Under the pieces are notes generated by a model. It saw only the letters and a list, made by a program, of their open reading frames with translations. It was not told the DNA's origin and did not search any database. Shown piece after piece: positions 20,461-32,169 of a DNA stretch of 64,000 nt. The position numbers and the translations under genes are program-made. Source of the DNA: Viola odorata (Eukaryota > Streptophyta > Magnoliopsida > Malpighiales > Violaceae); NCBI GenBank assembly GCA_963691705.1, contig OY829541.1, forward strand, positions 14,254,564-14,318,563, read 5' to 3'. How positions within the stretch are numbered: the first letter of the stretch is position 1; each line of letters starts with the position of its first letter.

Positions 20461-21481
20461 CTATCCTACAGCGATAACGTGCCCTGTTAGTTTTTGTACC
20501 TCCTTGACCGTTCGAGGAGATATCATATCCTGGATAGCTTTGATTTTTGAGGGGTTGGGTTGGATACCCTTTTGACTGACCACGTAGCCCAAAAATTTAC
20601 CCGTTTGGAACGCGAACAAGTATTTACGAGGGTTCAACTTCATTTTATATTCTCTCATCACATCAAAAACTTCATTCAAGTCGACCAAGTGGTCCCTGAA
20701 GCTTCGGCTTTTGACTAGTATGTCATCAACATAGGCTTCCACATTCTTTCCAATTTACTTTTCAAATACTTTATTTGCCGTGCGCTGGAAGGTTGCCCCA
20801 ACGTTCTTCAACCCAAACGGCATCGTCGTGTAGCAGTAAGTGGCCTTTGGAGTGATGAAGGCAGTCTTTTCTTCATCTTCAACAGCCATAGGGATTTGAT
20901 GATATCCGGAGTTGGCGTCTAATGAGCTTAGATAGGCGTACCTGGCAGTCTGATCGACTAGTTGGTCGATTCGAGGGAGCGGGTAGCAATCCTTGGGACA
21001 AGCATCGTTCAGATCAGTGAAGTCAATGCACATATGCCAGCCTTCGTTGGGCTTTGAAACGAGAACTGGAAGCTAACCATGTTGGTTATTGGACGTCTCG
21101 GATAAAACCTGCGTCCAAGAGCTTTGACACCTCCTTGTCGATGGCTAAAGTTTTCTCCATAGAAAACGCTCGTCATTTTTGTTGGATCGGTTTAACGCAA
21201 GGGTCAATATTAAGTCGATGTTCCACTACCTCTCGCGAGATACCAGGCATATCCGTAGGCTTCCACGCGAACTCTCCTTTACATTTGTTTAATAGTCGAG
21301 CTAGTTGGAGGTTTTCTTCTAGGCTTAGCTTTTTGCTAACCAGGAAATTTGCTTCGCTGACTCCGTTAACTAGTACGGGTACCATTTTGTCCACAGGCTG
21401 AGTGCGTTTCTCGTCATTCGGCCCATAAGGATCTACCGTGACACACACGTATCTATCACAACTCTTCTGAGTCATGAGTAG
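20461..21481 (-). pseudogene. pol: Tat-L reverse transcriptase (pol), degraded
   Basis: Frames 21481-21173, 21033-20755 and 20742-20461 encode the pre-RT spacer ('DMPGISREVVEHRLN'), the fingers/palm ('MCIDFTDLNDACPKDCYPLP', 'SSLDANSGYHQI', 'MPFGLKN') and the catalytic 'YVDD' with 'FLGYVVS'. A TAA directly before 'IGKN' and the YVDD segment is also present in Tat-R at exactly this codon. Right of 21481 the frame runs into the Athila-like LTR; the rest of pol resumes at 31422. Confidence 0.85.
21477..21481. other. Left target-site duplication AGTAG
   Basis: AGTAG immediately before the first LTR base (21482) and again after the last LTR base (31417-31421). Removing the insert and one copy gives pol sequence of exactly the same length as Tat-R. 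Confidence 0.9.
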
Positions 21482-23013
21482 TGATCGCGCGTCGAACACG
21501 TCAAATTTAAGTTGTATAAATGAATATAAAACGGGGTAGAAGTACAACTTAACACTTGTCCACAAGGAACTTGTAGATGGTGGTAAGAGGGTCGGTCCAC
21601 AAAGACTTCGGGGGGTTTGTAGTTCTTGGTTGACTTCCTCGTCACTGAGTTTGATTGGTAGAATCTGAAAATAAAGAAAGAAAACAAAATAGGTAAAATA
21701 ATTCAAAACAGTCTTGGGCAGAGTCTAGGCCAAGACAGGGGTCAAGAAAGTGAAATATCAGAAAAGAAAGAATTCCCGGTAAGGGCATATGAGAGCTTCT
21801 GTTCTTATGATTCGATCACTGGTTCAAAGATATTCTTCTCTGTATTCATAGTACTGCTATAGAGTGGAGGTGCTCCTGGTCACTCCTATCTTCCCTCCTC
21901 TTCAAATTATCTGGCGGGTGCTCCCTTTCCTGATAATCCTAGCCAAGGGACACCTTGCTGGTTAAAGGGTTTATCCGTTTGACTGCTGCCTTGAATGGCT
22001 TCTCACCTCTTCAATGGTATAGGGGAAGACAACACCTAGGTCAAGGTGTTTCCCCACGGAAACCCTAGGTTGTCAATCTGGTCTTGACCTAGATCACTTA
22101 TTTCTTCTAGTCTGGCGCGAGACTAGTCACCTACTTTGCCTAGCCGACGGGTGCTCCCTTTCCTTCTAGGCTGGTTGCAACTCTTCTCTACTAGGGAACA
22201 AGAATGGCCAACTCTTGCCTCTAGTGAGTAAGCGATTTGATTAAGATCAAGAAATAAGTGAATACGAATAAAGAGATTACTAAGGACGATTTGATCTCAC
22301 GAATACATAAGAACGAAGCTCATCAACCCTTACCAAGAATGGGTGTTTAGCTACTCATACTCATGGATAGAAAATAAGAATACTTGATTGCATAAATAAA
22401 TTAAATCCGAGATTCAAAGAATTAAATCTGGAGCAAATAGTATAAAAGTGGCGGAAGAGAGAGAGCTTCTGAGCGTGCAAAAGGGGAGGACAAGTTCAGC
22501 TATAAGTAAGCTAAAACTCCTCTGTCCTTCTCCAACTCAATCTCCTAAATAATCTCCTAAATAATCTCCTAGATAATCTCCTAAATAATTATCCTGATTT
22601 GTTTTGAACAAAAATAGGAATTTAAAATATACAAAGATGGAAGGAGATCCTTGATAGGATTCTTAAATAAATATCTTCTTGATCCTCATCTTTGTCACTG
22701 GACAGCTGTGATTTGCCTGCTCGCAAGGCCCAACGCCGCTGCTCATGATTCCTCTCTCGCGGATCAGTCTTGGCCGGAGTCTTGGCCAAGACGATGGTCA
22801 AGAACGCGCTGCTTCGGATGAGAAAACGTCTAGGCCAAGATCCCGGCCTAGACTCAGGTAAACAACTCCAGCTCTCCTTAGATCAGATTTCTCACAATTC
22901 GCCTCCAGACCAGACCTGATAAGATATGGGAAATATAAAGATACATCAGTAGATTTACTGCCCAAAACAACAAGTAAATGGACAATAAAACATGATGAAA
23001 TGCAATGTAATCA
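21482..23013 (-). repeat. Athila-like LTR 1 (3'-most)
   Basis: 1,532 bp, TGATCGCGCG...GTAATCA on the plus strand (TG...CA in both orientations). It contains a 12-bp tandem repeat TCTCCTAAATAA four times (22541-22588) and several GGCCAAG/CTTGGCC words. The PPT (GTGTGGGGAGTT on the element strand) adjoins at 23014. Confidence 0.9.
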
Positions 23014-24448
23014 AACTCCCCACACTTAAACTATGCTTGCCGCCAAGCATACAGACTCAAAGACATACAAACAAAACAAATAGACATGGCAAAACAGAAC
23101 TGACACCATAACCCCAGAGTTCTCCTTTTAGCTGTTTACCCCTTCACTGAAATTACCGAGACACTTCCCTAAGCGACCCAATGCTAGACTAACAAGGAAA
23201 AATCAATACCCTAAACAAACCTCATCCAAATGGTATCAAGACATCCTGCTAGATTTGGATTTATAATGTATAGAGGTCTAAACTTGCCACAAATTTGAGT
23301 CCCACCGAGTGCTATTCTATCCTATGGTGCCTAAAGACTAGTGCCATTTAAATCATTTTCAGCAGATTTATTCTCTCTTTTTTTTCTTTCTCTATGTCCT
23401 TTGTATTTTTACAGACATATGTATCATCATTTTTTTCTATGCCCTATGTATTTTTACAGGCATATGCATATAGACAGAGCTTGTTCTTTTCGGGCACCCA
23501 AAACTTCCACCTTTGCTATATTCTGCTATGACATTCCAACACCTTTTTATGTCTCACACTAAAACAGATAGAACAACACACTCAAATCAAACGCAGGAAG
23601 TCTAGACACCCTAATGCTCGTTAAGTTTTTAAGCTAGACGTCCTTTAGACCATGCAGATAGTGTTTGTTTGGGTAACATTAGATAATATACCCCTTAGGC
23701 ATTGATCAAGTTACGCTCATTCGCTTCCCTGTTACTAAAGCAGTGTTCCACCTAGACGAGTGTCTACTTGCAATTTCAGTGGTAAACTAAACAACCTATG
23801 TTGAAATCTTAGGGGGGGGGGGGGGGCGGTGTACACTCAATCAAGACAGACTCAAACAAGCATAAAAAGAAGAACAAAAAATCATGCAAACAGCAGACTC
23901 AAAACTGGACAAACTGATGTAAAAAGAAGAAATTAAAACGCAAAAAATTGACTCAAAAACACACAATTCAAACAATATTCACACAAAACAAAAATTAAAA
24001 CAAGAAATTAAAACACCCTCCCCACACTTAAAAGATACAATGTCCTCATTGTGTGGAGAGACAAATAAAAGACAAAAAAAAAATAAAAAGAAAAGAAAGA
24101 AACGACTTGGGGACAAAAGCTGGTCAAGCTGCTGGAGCGGGAGGGTCTTGGCCTGATGTTTGGCCTAGATCCGCCACTGGAGGGACTGCTTGGCTGGTTC
24201 TGGAAAAATGTCTTGGCCAGGGGCTTGGCCAAGACAACCGCCGAAGCTGAATTTTTCCTCTGATTTGAATGCCTTCCTAGCGCTGCAGCAGCCCTGGAAA
24301 TAAGAGAAAAGGACGCAAGACGGGTCAACGAAAGACCTCTGAACTTATTCATGAAAAATCAAAAGAAGAACGGAAATAAAACATGGGTTGCCTCCCATGA
24401 AGCACCCTTATTTATTGTCTTAGGCTCGACATTGCCATGGATTTCTTA

Positions 24449-25651
24449 TCAAGAAACTTTTCCATATCCCCTCCATGCGCTAAACTTGTCAGGATCTTTG
24501 GGTGGCATTCCTTGGACAGCCCCTAAAGGTATAAATTTGAATGGGTCGGGAGGCCGTCCCAGCTCATAATTTTGTTGTCCCTGCACCACAAACGGTGAGT
24601 TCTGGCTACTGTGAACAGTAGCAAGCAGCTGGAGAAGATTATCAGTCCACCACTCCATGGTTTTGAGGGGGCTAGCTGGCAGAGATGAATCTTGGCCTAC
24701 GGCTTGGCCAAGCTCGAGGCCAAGACTATTTTCAAGTTCAATTTTTGGTGCCTGCACACTTGAAGGTAGAGGGTTAGGATTAACTTTGGGAAATTCGTGG
24801 CTGTTAAAAATATCAAAATCTGGCTCAAAAATAGCATTAGAAACAGTGTCCACGAATTCTCCTTCCTTCAACTTTTCACATGGGATTTCTCTGCTAGGAG
24901 CATGATCAAAAGAGTTAGTTCCATTTAATTCAGAATCCTCATTAGCAGCGTGCCCAATGACGTCCACAAACCTAGGAGGGAAAGGCGGAGGAATCTCTAT
25001 CACTTCCTCTTGTTCTTTGAACCTTTCATCAGGTTTGGCCACAGGTTTGGCCAAGACTGGTTCTTCCTTCACTACCTTAGTGGAAACTGCAGGTTTGGCC
25101 TGAGGTTTGGCCAAGATTGGTCCTGTCTGAATTTCCTCATAGTCTAACTGCTTTTGTGCTATCAGAGTGATCTGTTTCTGCATCTCTTCCAGGCTGGACT
25201 GGGTCTCCATCATGAATTTTTGGAGTGTCATTTGAGTGATCTGTCTCTGCATATCTACCAGGCTGGCCTGCTGTTTCTGCATCTCCATTAGGTTGGTCTG
25301 GCTCACCATCATGAACTTTAGGAAAGTCTCCTCTATAGGAACACTAGTGGGCAACATTGGTTGAGGTACAGGTGGAAGTTGTGGCATGGGGACCTGATTT
25401 GGAGGGGGTATTGGCACAAAATTCTAAAAGTTTATGGGGTATTGTTGTTGTTGGTAATGTTGTGGCGGATCTTGTTGGACAAAGGGGTGGAAATTTTGCT
25501 GTCCCAGGTTGTACCTTGCAGAGAGGTCATGAACCATGTTAGATAATTCAGATAATTTATGTTCAACATTAAATGTATTTAAATTATGAGGGATAGAATT
25601 ATGGAACATGATTTCCTGCTTGGCCTGCGGTTTGGCCAAGCTCTCGGCCAA
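24449..25651 (-). pseudogene. gag: Gag-like protein of the Athila-like element, copy A
   Basis: On the minus strand a frame starts at about 25651 ('MAESLAKPQAKQEIM') and runs into a TAG after 'YPINF' at 25424. The next frame, 25417-24449, continues for 322 codons without a stop. Features are a Pro/Gln-rich stretch ('VPMPQLPPVPQPM'), a Gln/Met-rich helical repeat ('MQKQQASLVDMQRQITQMT'), 'LAKPxAKP' repeats, and an acidic/Pro region before the end 'FKFIPLGAVQGMPPKDPDKF'. The Gln-rich part resembles the tail of Athila gag; the capsid core is absent. The TAG is shared with copy B and so predates the tandem duplication. Confidence 0.55.
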
Positions 25652-25709
25652 TACTGCAAAAAAAAAACAAAAAACAAAAAACAGAACTACAAAACACCGT
25701 TAGAAGTCC

Positions 25710-25727
25710 CCGACAACGGCGCCAAAA
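25710..25727 (-). other. Primer-binding site, copy A (tRNA-Asp type)
   Basis: TGGCGCCGTTGTCGGGGA on the element strand, two bases from the LTR end. It matches the 3' end of plant tRNA-Asp except for one base (T for C at position 12). The copy-B site is a full match. Confidence 0.85.
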
Positions 25728-25729
25728 TT

Positions 25730-27259
25730 TGATCGCTCGTCGAACACGTCAAATTTAAGTTGTATAAATGAATATAAAACGGGGTAGAAGTACAACTTAA
25801 CACTTGTCCACAAGGAACTTGTAGATGGTGGTAAGAGGGTCGGTCCACAGAGACTTCGGGGGGTTTGTAGTTCTTGGTTGACTTCCTCGTCACTGAGTTT
25901 GATTGGTAGAATCTGAAAATAAAGAAAGAAAACAAAAGAGGTAAAATAATTCAAAACAGTCTTGGGCAGAGTCTAGGCCAAGACAGGGCTCAAGACAGTG
26001 AAATATCAGAAAAGAAAGAATTCCCGGTAAGGGCATATGAGAGCTTCTGTTCTTATGATCCGATCACTGATTCAAAGATATTCTTCTCTGTATTCATAGT
26101 ACTGCTATAGAGTGGAGGTGCTCCTGGTCACTCCTATCTTCCCTCCTCTTCAAATTATCTGGCGGGTGCTCCCTTTCCTGATAATCCTAGCCAAGGGACA
26201 CTTTGCTGGTTAAAAGGTTTATCCGTTTGACTGCTGTCTTGAATGGTTGCTCACCTCTTCAATGGTATAGGGGAAGACAACACCTAGGTCAAGGTGTTTC
26301 CCCACGGAAACCCTAGGTTGTCAATCTGGTCTTGACCTAGATCACTTATTTCTTCTAGTCTGGCGCGAGACTAGTCACCTACTTTGCCTAGCCGACGGGT
26401 GCTCCCTTTCCTTCTAGGCTGGTTGCAACTCTTCTCTACTAGGGAACAAGAATGGCCAACTCTTGCCTCTAGTGAGTAAGCGATTTGATTAAGATCAAGA
26501 AATAAGTGAATACGAATAAAGAGATTATTAAGGACGATTTGATCTCACGAATACATAAGAACGAAGCTCATCAACCCTTACCAAGAATGGGTGTTTAGCT
26601 ACTCATACTCATGGATAGAAAATAAGAATACTTGATTGCATAAATAAATTAAATCCGAGATTCAAAGAATTAAATCCGGAGCAAATAGTATAAAAGTGGC
26701 GGAATAGAGAGAGCTTCTGAGCGTGCAGAAGGGGAGGACAAGTTCAGCTATAAGTAAGTTAAAACTCCTCTGTCCTTCTCCAACTCAATCTCCTAAATAA
26801 TCTCCTAAATAATCTCCTAGATAATCTCCTAAATAATTATCCTGATTTGTTTTGAATAAAATAGGAATTTAAAATATACAAAGATGGAAGGAGATCCTTG
26901 ATAGGATTCTTAAATAAATATCTTCTTGATCCTCATCTTTGTCACTGGACAGCTGTGATTTGGCATCTCGCAAGGCCCAACGCCGCTGCTCATGATTCCT
27001 CTCTCGCGGATCAGTCTTGGCTGGAGTCTTGGCCAAGACGATGGTCAAGAGCGCGCTGCTTCGGGTGAGAAAACGTCTAGGCCAAGATCCCGGCCTAGAC
27101 TTTGGTAAACAACTCCAGCTCTCCTTAGCTCAGATTTCTCACAATTCACCTCCAGACCAGACCTGATAAGATATGGGAAATATAAGATACATCAGTAGAT
27201 TTACTGCCCAAAACAACAAGTAAATGGACAATAAAACATGATGAAATGCAATGTAATCA
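25730..27259 (-). repeat. Athila-like LTR 2 (shared middle LTR)
   Basis: 1,530 bp. It serves as 5' LTR for copy A and 3' LTR for copy B. Differences from LTRs 1 and 3 are scattered, for example TTTGGCATCTCGC near 26958 versus TTTGCCTGCTCGC in LTR 1. Confidence 0.9.
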
Positions 27260-28601
27260 AACTCCCCACACTTAAACTATGCTTTCCCCCAAGCATACAG
27301 ACTCAAAGACATACAAACAAAACAAATAGGCATGGCAAAACAGAACAGACACCATAACCTCAGAGTTCTCCTTTTAGCTGTTTACCCCTTCACTGAAATT
27401 ACCAAGACACTTCCCTAAGCGACCCAATGCTAGACTAACAAGGAAAAATCAATACCCTAAACAAACCTCATCCAAATGGTATCAAGACATCCTGCTAGAT
27501 TTTGATTTATAATGTATACGGGTCTAAACTTGCCACAGATTTGAGTCCCACCGAGTGCTATTCTATCCAATGGTGCCTAAAGACTAGTGCCATTTAAATC
27601 ATTTTCAGCAGATTTATTCTCTCTTTTTTTTCTTTCTCTATGTCCTTTGTATTTTTACAGACATATGTATCATCATTTTTTTCTATGCCCTATGTATTTT
27701 TACAGGCATATGCATATAGACAGAGCTTGTTCTTTTTGGGCAGCCAAAACTTCCACCTTTGCTATATTCTGCTATGACATTCCAACACCTTTTTATGTCT
27801 CACACTAAAACAGATAGTGTTTGTTTGGGTAACATTAGATAATATATCCCTTAGGCATTGATCAAGTTACGCTCATTCGCTTCCCTGTTACTAAAGCAGT
27901 GTTCCACCTAGACGAGTGTCTACTTGCAATTTCAGTGGTAAACTAAACAGCCTAAGTTGAAATCTTAAGGGGGGGGGGGGGTGTACACTCAATCAAGACA
28001 GACTCAAACAAGCCTAAAAAGAAGAACAAAAAATCATGCAAACAGCAGACTCATAACTGGACAAACTGATGTAAAAAGAAAAAATTAAAACGCAAAAAAT
28101 TGACTCAAAAACACACAATTCAAACAATATTCACACAAAACAAAAATTAAAAGAAGAAATTAAAACACCCTCCCCACACTTAAAAGATACAATGTCCTCA
28201 TTGTGTGGAGAGACAAATAAAAGACAAAAAAAAAATAATAAGAAAAGAAAGAAACGACCTGGGGACAAAAGCTGGTCAAGCTGCTGGAGCGGGAGGGTCT
28301 TGGCCTGATGTTTGGCCTAGATCCACCACTGGAGGGATTGCTTGGCTGGTTCTGGAAAAATGTCTTGGCCAGGGGCTTGGCCAAGACAACCGCCGAAGCT
28401 GAATTTTTCCTCTGATTTGAATGCCTTCCTAGCGCTGCAGCAGCCCTGGAAATAAGAGAAAAGGACGCAAGACGGGTCAACGAAAGACCTCTGAACTTAT
28501 TCATGAAAAATCAAAAGAAGAACGGAAATAAAAACATGGGTTGCCTCCCATGAAGCGCCCTTATTTATTGTCTTAGGCTCAACATTGCCATGGATTTCTT
28601 A

Positions 28602-29803
28602 TCAAGAAACTTTTCCATATCCCCTCCATGCGCTAAACTTGTCAGGATCTTTGGGTGGCATTCCTTGGACAACCCCTAAAGGTATAAATTTGAATGGGTC
28701 GGGAGGCCGTCCCAGCTCATAATTTTGTTGTCCCTGCACCACAAACGGTGAGTTCTGGTTACTGTGAACAGTAGCAAGCAGCTGGAGAAGATTATCAGTC
28801 CACCACTCCATGGTTTTGGGGGGGCTAGCTGGCAGAGATGAATCTTGGCCTACGGCTTGGCCAAGATCGAGGCCAAGACTGTTTTCAAGTTCAATTTTTG
28901 GTGCCTGCACACTTGAAGGTAGAGGGTTAGGATTAACTTTGGGAAATTCATGGCTGTTAAAAATATCAAAATCTGGCTCAAAAATAGGATTAGAAACAGT
29001 GTCCACGAATTCTCCTTCCTTCAACTTTTCACATGGGATTTCTCTGCTAGGAGCATGATCAAAAGAGTTAGTTCCATTTAATTCAGAATCCTCATTAGCA
29101 GCGTGCCCAATGACGTCCACAAACCTAGGAGGGAAAGGCGGAGGAATCTCTATCACTTCCTCTTGTTCTTTGAACCTTTCATCAGGTTTGGCCACAGGTT
29201 TGGCCAAGACTGGTTCTTCCTTCACTACCTCAGTGGAAATTGCGGGTTTGGCCTGAGGTTGGCCAAGATTGGTCCTGTCTGAATTTCCTCATAGTCTAAC
29301 TGCTTTTGTGCTATCAGAGTGATCTGTTTCTGCATCTCTTCCAGGCTGGACTGAGTCTCCATCATGAATTTTTGGAGTGTCATTTGAGTGATCTGTCTCT
29401 GCATATCTACCAGGCTGGCCTGCTGTTTCTGCATCTCCATTAGGTTGGTCTGGCTCACCATCATGAACTTTAGGAAAGTCTCCTCTATAGGAACACTAGT
29501 GGGCAACATTGGTTGAGGTACAGGTGGAAGTTGTGGCATGGGGACCTGATTTGGAGGGGGTATTGGCACAAAATTCTAAAAGTTTATGGGGTATTGTTGT
29601 TGTTGGTAATGTTGTGGCGGATCTTGTTGGACAAAGGGGTGGAAATTTTGCTGTCCCTGGTTGTACCTTGCAGAGAGGTCATGAACCATGTTAGATAATT
29701 CAGATAATTTATGTTCAACATTAAATGTATATAAATTATGAGGGATAGAATTATGCAACATGATTTCCTGCTTGGCCTGCGGTTTGGCCAAGCTCTCGGC
29801 CAA
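28602..29803 (-). pseudogene. gag: Gag-like protein of the Athila-like element, copy B (extra frameshift)
   Basis: Same protein as copy A. The frame is 29803-29576, the shared TAG, then 29569-29225. Here one T is missing in 'GAGGTTTGGCC' (copy A near 25103; copy B near 29257), shifting the frame. The remainder reopens from 29225 to 28602 with the same 'LAKPVAKP', 'IEIPPPFPPRFVDVIG' and 'MPPKDPDKF' segments. The lesion is private to this copy, so it arose after the tandem duplication. Confidence 0.6.
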
Positions 29804-29864
29804 TACTGCAAAAAAAAAAAAACAAAAAACAAAAAACAGAACTACAAAACACCGTTAGAAGTCC

Positions 29865-29882
29865 CCGGCAACGGCGCCAAAA
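29865..29882 (-). other. Primer-binding site, copy B (tRNA-Asp type)
   Basis: TGGCGCCGTTGCCGGGGA on the element strand, the exact form expected for a tRNA-Asp primer, as known for Athila-lineage elements. Confidence 0.9.
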
Positions 29883-29884
29883 TT

Positions 29885-31416
29885 TGATCGCTCGTCGAAC
29901 AAGTCAAATTTAAGTTGTATAAATGAATATAAAATGGGGTAGAAGTACAACTTAACACTTTTCCACAAGGAATTTGTAGATGGTGGTAAGAGGGTCGGTC
30001 CACAAAGACTTCGGGGGGTTTGTAGTTCTTGGTTGACTTCCTCGTCACTGAGTTTGATTGGTAGAATCTGAAAATAAAGAAAGAAAACAAAAGAGGTAAA
30101 ATAATTCAAAGCAGTCTTGGGCAGAGTCTAGGCCAAGACAGGGCTCAAGACAGTGAAATATCAGAAAAGAAAGAATTCCCGGTAAGGGCATATGAGAGCT
30201 TCTGTTCTTATGATCCGATCACTGATTCAAAGATATTCTTCTCTGTATTCATAGTACTGCTATAGAGTGGAGGTGCTCCTGGTCACTCCTATCTTCCCTC
30301 CTCTTCAAATTATCTGGCGGGTGCTCCCTTTCCTGATAATCCTAGCCAAGGGACACCTTGCTGGTTAAAGGGTTTATCCGTTTGACTGCTGTCTTGAATG
30401 GTTGCTCACCTCTTCAATGGTATAGGGGAAGACAACACCTAGGTCAAGGTGTTTCCCCACGGAAACCCTAGGTTGTCAATCTGGTCTTGACCTAGATCAC
30501 TTATTTCTTCTAGTCTGGCGCGAGACTAGTCACCTACTTTGCCTAGCCGACGGGTGCTCCCTTTCCTTCTAGGCTGGTTGCAACTCTTCTCTACTAGGGA
30601 ACAAGAATGGCCAACTCTTGCCTCTAGTGAGTAAACGATTTGATTAAGATCAAGAAATAAGTGAATACGAATAAAGAGATTATTAAGGACGATTTGATCT
30701 CACGAATACATAAGAACGAAGCTCATCAACCCTTACCAAGAATGGGTGTTTAGCTACTCATACTCATGGATAGAAAATAAGAATACTTGATTGCATAAAT
30801 AAATTAAATCTGAGATTCAAAGAATTAAATCCGGAGCAAATAGTATAAAAGTGGCTGAAGAGAGAGAGCTTCTGAGCGTGCAGAAGGGGAGGACAAGTTC
30901 AGCTATAAGTAAGCTAAAACTCCTCTGTCCTTCTCCAACTCAATCTCCTAAATAATCTCCTAAATAATCTCCTAGATAATCTCCTAAATAATTATCCTGA
31001 TTTGTTTTGAATAAAAATAGGAATTTAAAATATACAAAGATGGAAGGAGATCCTTGATAGGATTCTTAAATAAATATCTTCTTGATCCTCATCTTTGTCA
31101 CTGGACAGCTGTGATTTGCCAGCTCGCAAGGCCCAACGCCGCTGCTCATGATTCCTCTCTCGCGGATCAGTCTTGGCCGGAGTCTTGGCCAAGACGATGG
31201 TCAAGAGCGCGCTGCTTCGGATGAGAAAACGTCTAGGCCAAGATCCCGGCCTAGACTCAGGTAAACAGCTCCAGCTCTCCTTAGATCAGATTTCTCACAA
31301 TTCGCCTCCAGACCAGACCTGATAAGATATGGGAAATATAAAGATACATCAGTAGATTTACTGCCCAAAACAACAAGTAAATGGACAATAAAACATGATG
31401 AAATGCAATGTAATCA
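29885..31416 (-). repeat. Athila-like LTR 3 (5'-most)
   Basis: 1,532 bp, ending GTAATCA at 31416 and followed by AGTAG (31417-31421). Same length as LTR 1. Confidence 0.9.
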
Positions 31417-31421
31417 AGTAG

Positions 31422-32035
31422 GTAACACTCAGCCACCAATTTCTGATCGCCTTTGATTGAGACTACTCCATCCCAGGAGGAATATTTCATCCTCAAATGC
31501 TTCTGAGATATCGCTGCTCCAAAATGGTTGAGGAACGGGCGCCCAAGTATAGCGTTATAAGGCAGGGTAAGGTCTACGACTAAAAATAACAACTCCTCTG
31601 ACCGTTTGGACGTGTCTTCTCTAAAGTATACTAGTAGCATCGTGACTCCAGTCACCGGGATTGGGACTCCATCTACCCCAATTATTGGTTTCTTGCAAGG
31701 TGTAAGCTCGTTGTCGGGACGCTTCATGAGGTTGTAAGCCTCTAATGAAAATAGATTTACCGCGCTTTCGTTGTCAACAAGAGTTCTTCTAACTCCATGA
31801 TTGCCGATAACGAGCGTAACTACTAAAGCATCGTTATACGGGAACACAATACCTTCTCGTCCTCTTCAGAGAAGGATAACACCATTCGATCTAAGGCACC
31901 TATCACTTCGCTCTTCATTGTGCACCCTCTCATTTCCGCTTGTCTCCTGCCGTAGGCTTTATCTGCGCTTGTCAAGATATGGCGTGCCTCTCGCGATAAT
32001 ATTGATGATGGGGACATCATCTTCGTCAATCGTAA
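31422..32035 (-). pseudogene. pol: Tat-L protease region (pol), degraded
   Basis: The frame 31847-31422 encodes a retropepsin-like domain: 'RRTLVDNESAVN' (Tat-R has the active-site form 'VDNGSAVN'), 'LPYNAILGRPFLN' and 'MKYSSWDGVVSIKGDQKL'. The active-site Gly is replaced by Glu here. Upstream, a shifted frame (32029-31823) holds 'SEVIGALDRMVLSFSEEDE', matching the start of Tat-R pol. The frame ends where the Athila-like element inserted. Confidence 0.8.
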
Positions 32036-32169
32036 GTGTTTCTTTACCCCATCCCAGCAGGAGTAGTGTTGTTTCCTAGAGCACGAGGAGGTGCTTGTCG
32101 GTTATCTGACATCCTGTTTGTCGGGTTATTCCTGACTTCTTCTCTTGTCTTAGTGGCAAATTCCCCGAG

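Larger units (their letters stand above)
23014..25729 (-). other. Athila-like internal region, copy A
   Basis: 2,716 bp from the PPT (23014 side) to the primer site (25710-25727). The 3' half (23014-24448) is mostly non-coding, with a G14-type run near 23813-23826, the GGGAGGCAACCCATG block near 24385-24405 and a doubtful 114-codon frame (24352-24008). The 5' half codes the gag-like protein. Copy A carries 90 bp (23572-23661) that copy B lacks. Confidence 0.8.
27260..29884 (-). other. Athila-like internal region, copy B
   Basis: 2,625 bp, the same as copy A minus a 90-bp segment lost between two CAGATAG words (junction near 27810-27820), with a shorter G-run (27968-27980). The primer site lies at 29865-29882. 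The 3' half is non-coding as in copy A. Confidence 0.85.
21482..31416 (-). mobile_element. Athila-like non-autonomous LTR element, LTR-int-LTR-int-LTR array
   Basis: Three LTRs (about 1.53 kb each) alternate with two internal regions, all in minus orientation, and the whole is flanked by one AGTAG duplication. That means a single insertion followed by tandem amplification, probably unequal crossing-over between LTRs. The primer site next to each LTR matches the tRNA-Asp type used by Athila elements. The internal region (2.7 kb) codes for a gag-like protein but has no protease, RT or integrase, so the element must have relied on enzymes from another element. Copies are about 98% identical, so the amplification is recent. 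Confidence 0.8.

Noticed and set aside
16883..21481. Endogenous pararetrovirus (caulimovirid) origin for the RT/RNase H
   Set aside because: An integrase with HHCC and DDE motifs follows, LTRs and target-site duplications are present, and no movement-protein or coat motifs are seen; this is Ty3/gypsy.
24008..24352. 114-codon minus-strand frame present in both Athila-like copies
   Set aside because: Conserved only because the copies are about 98% identical; it has a low-complexity Phe-rich end and no recognised domain, and lies after the gag-like frame. Possible but unsupported.
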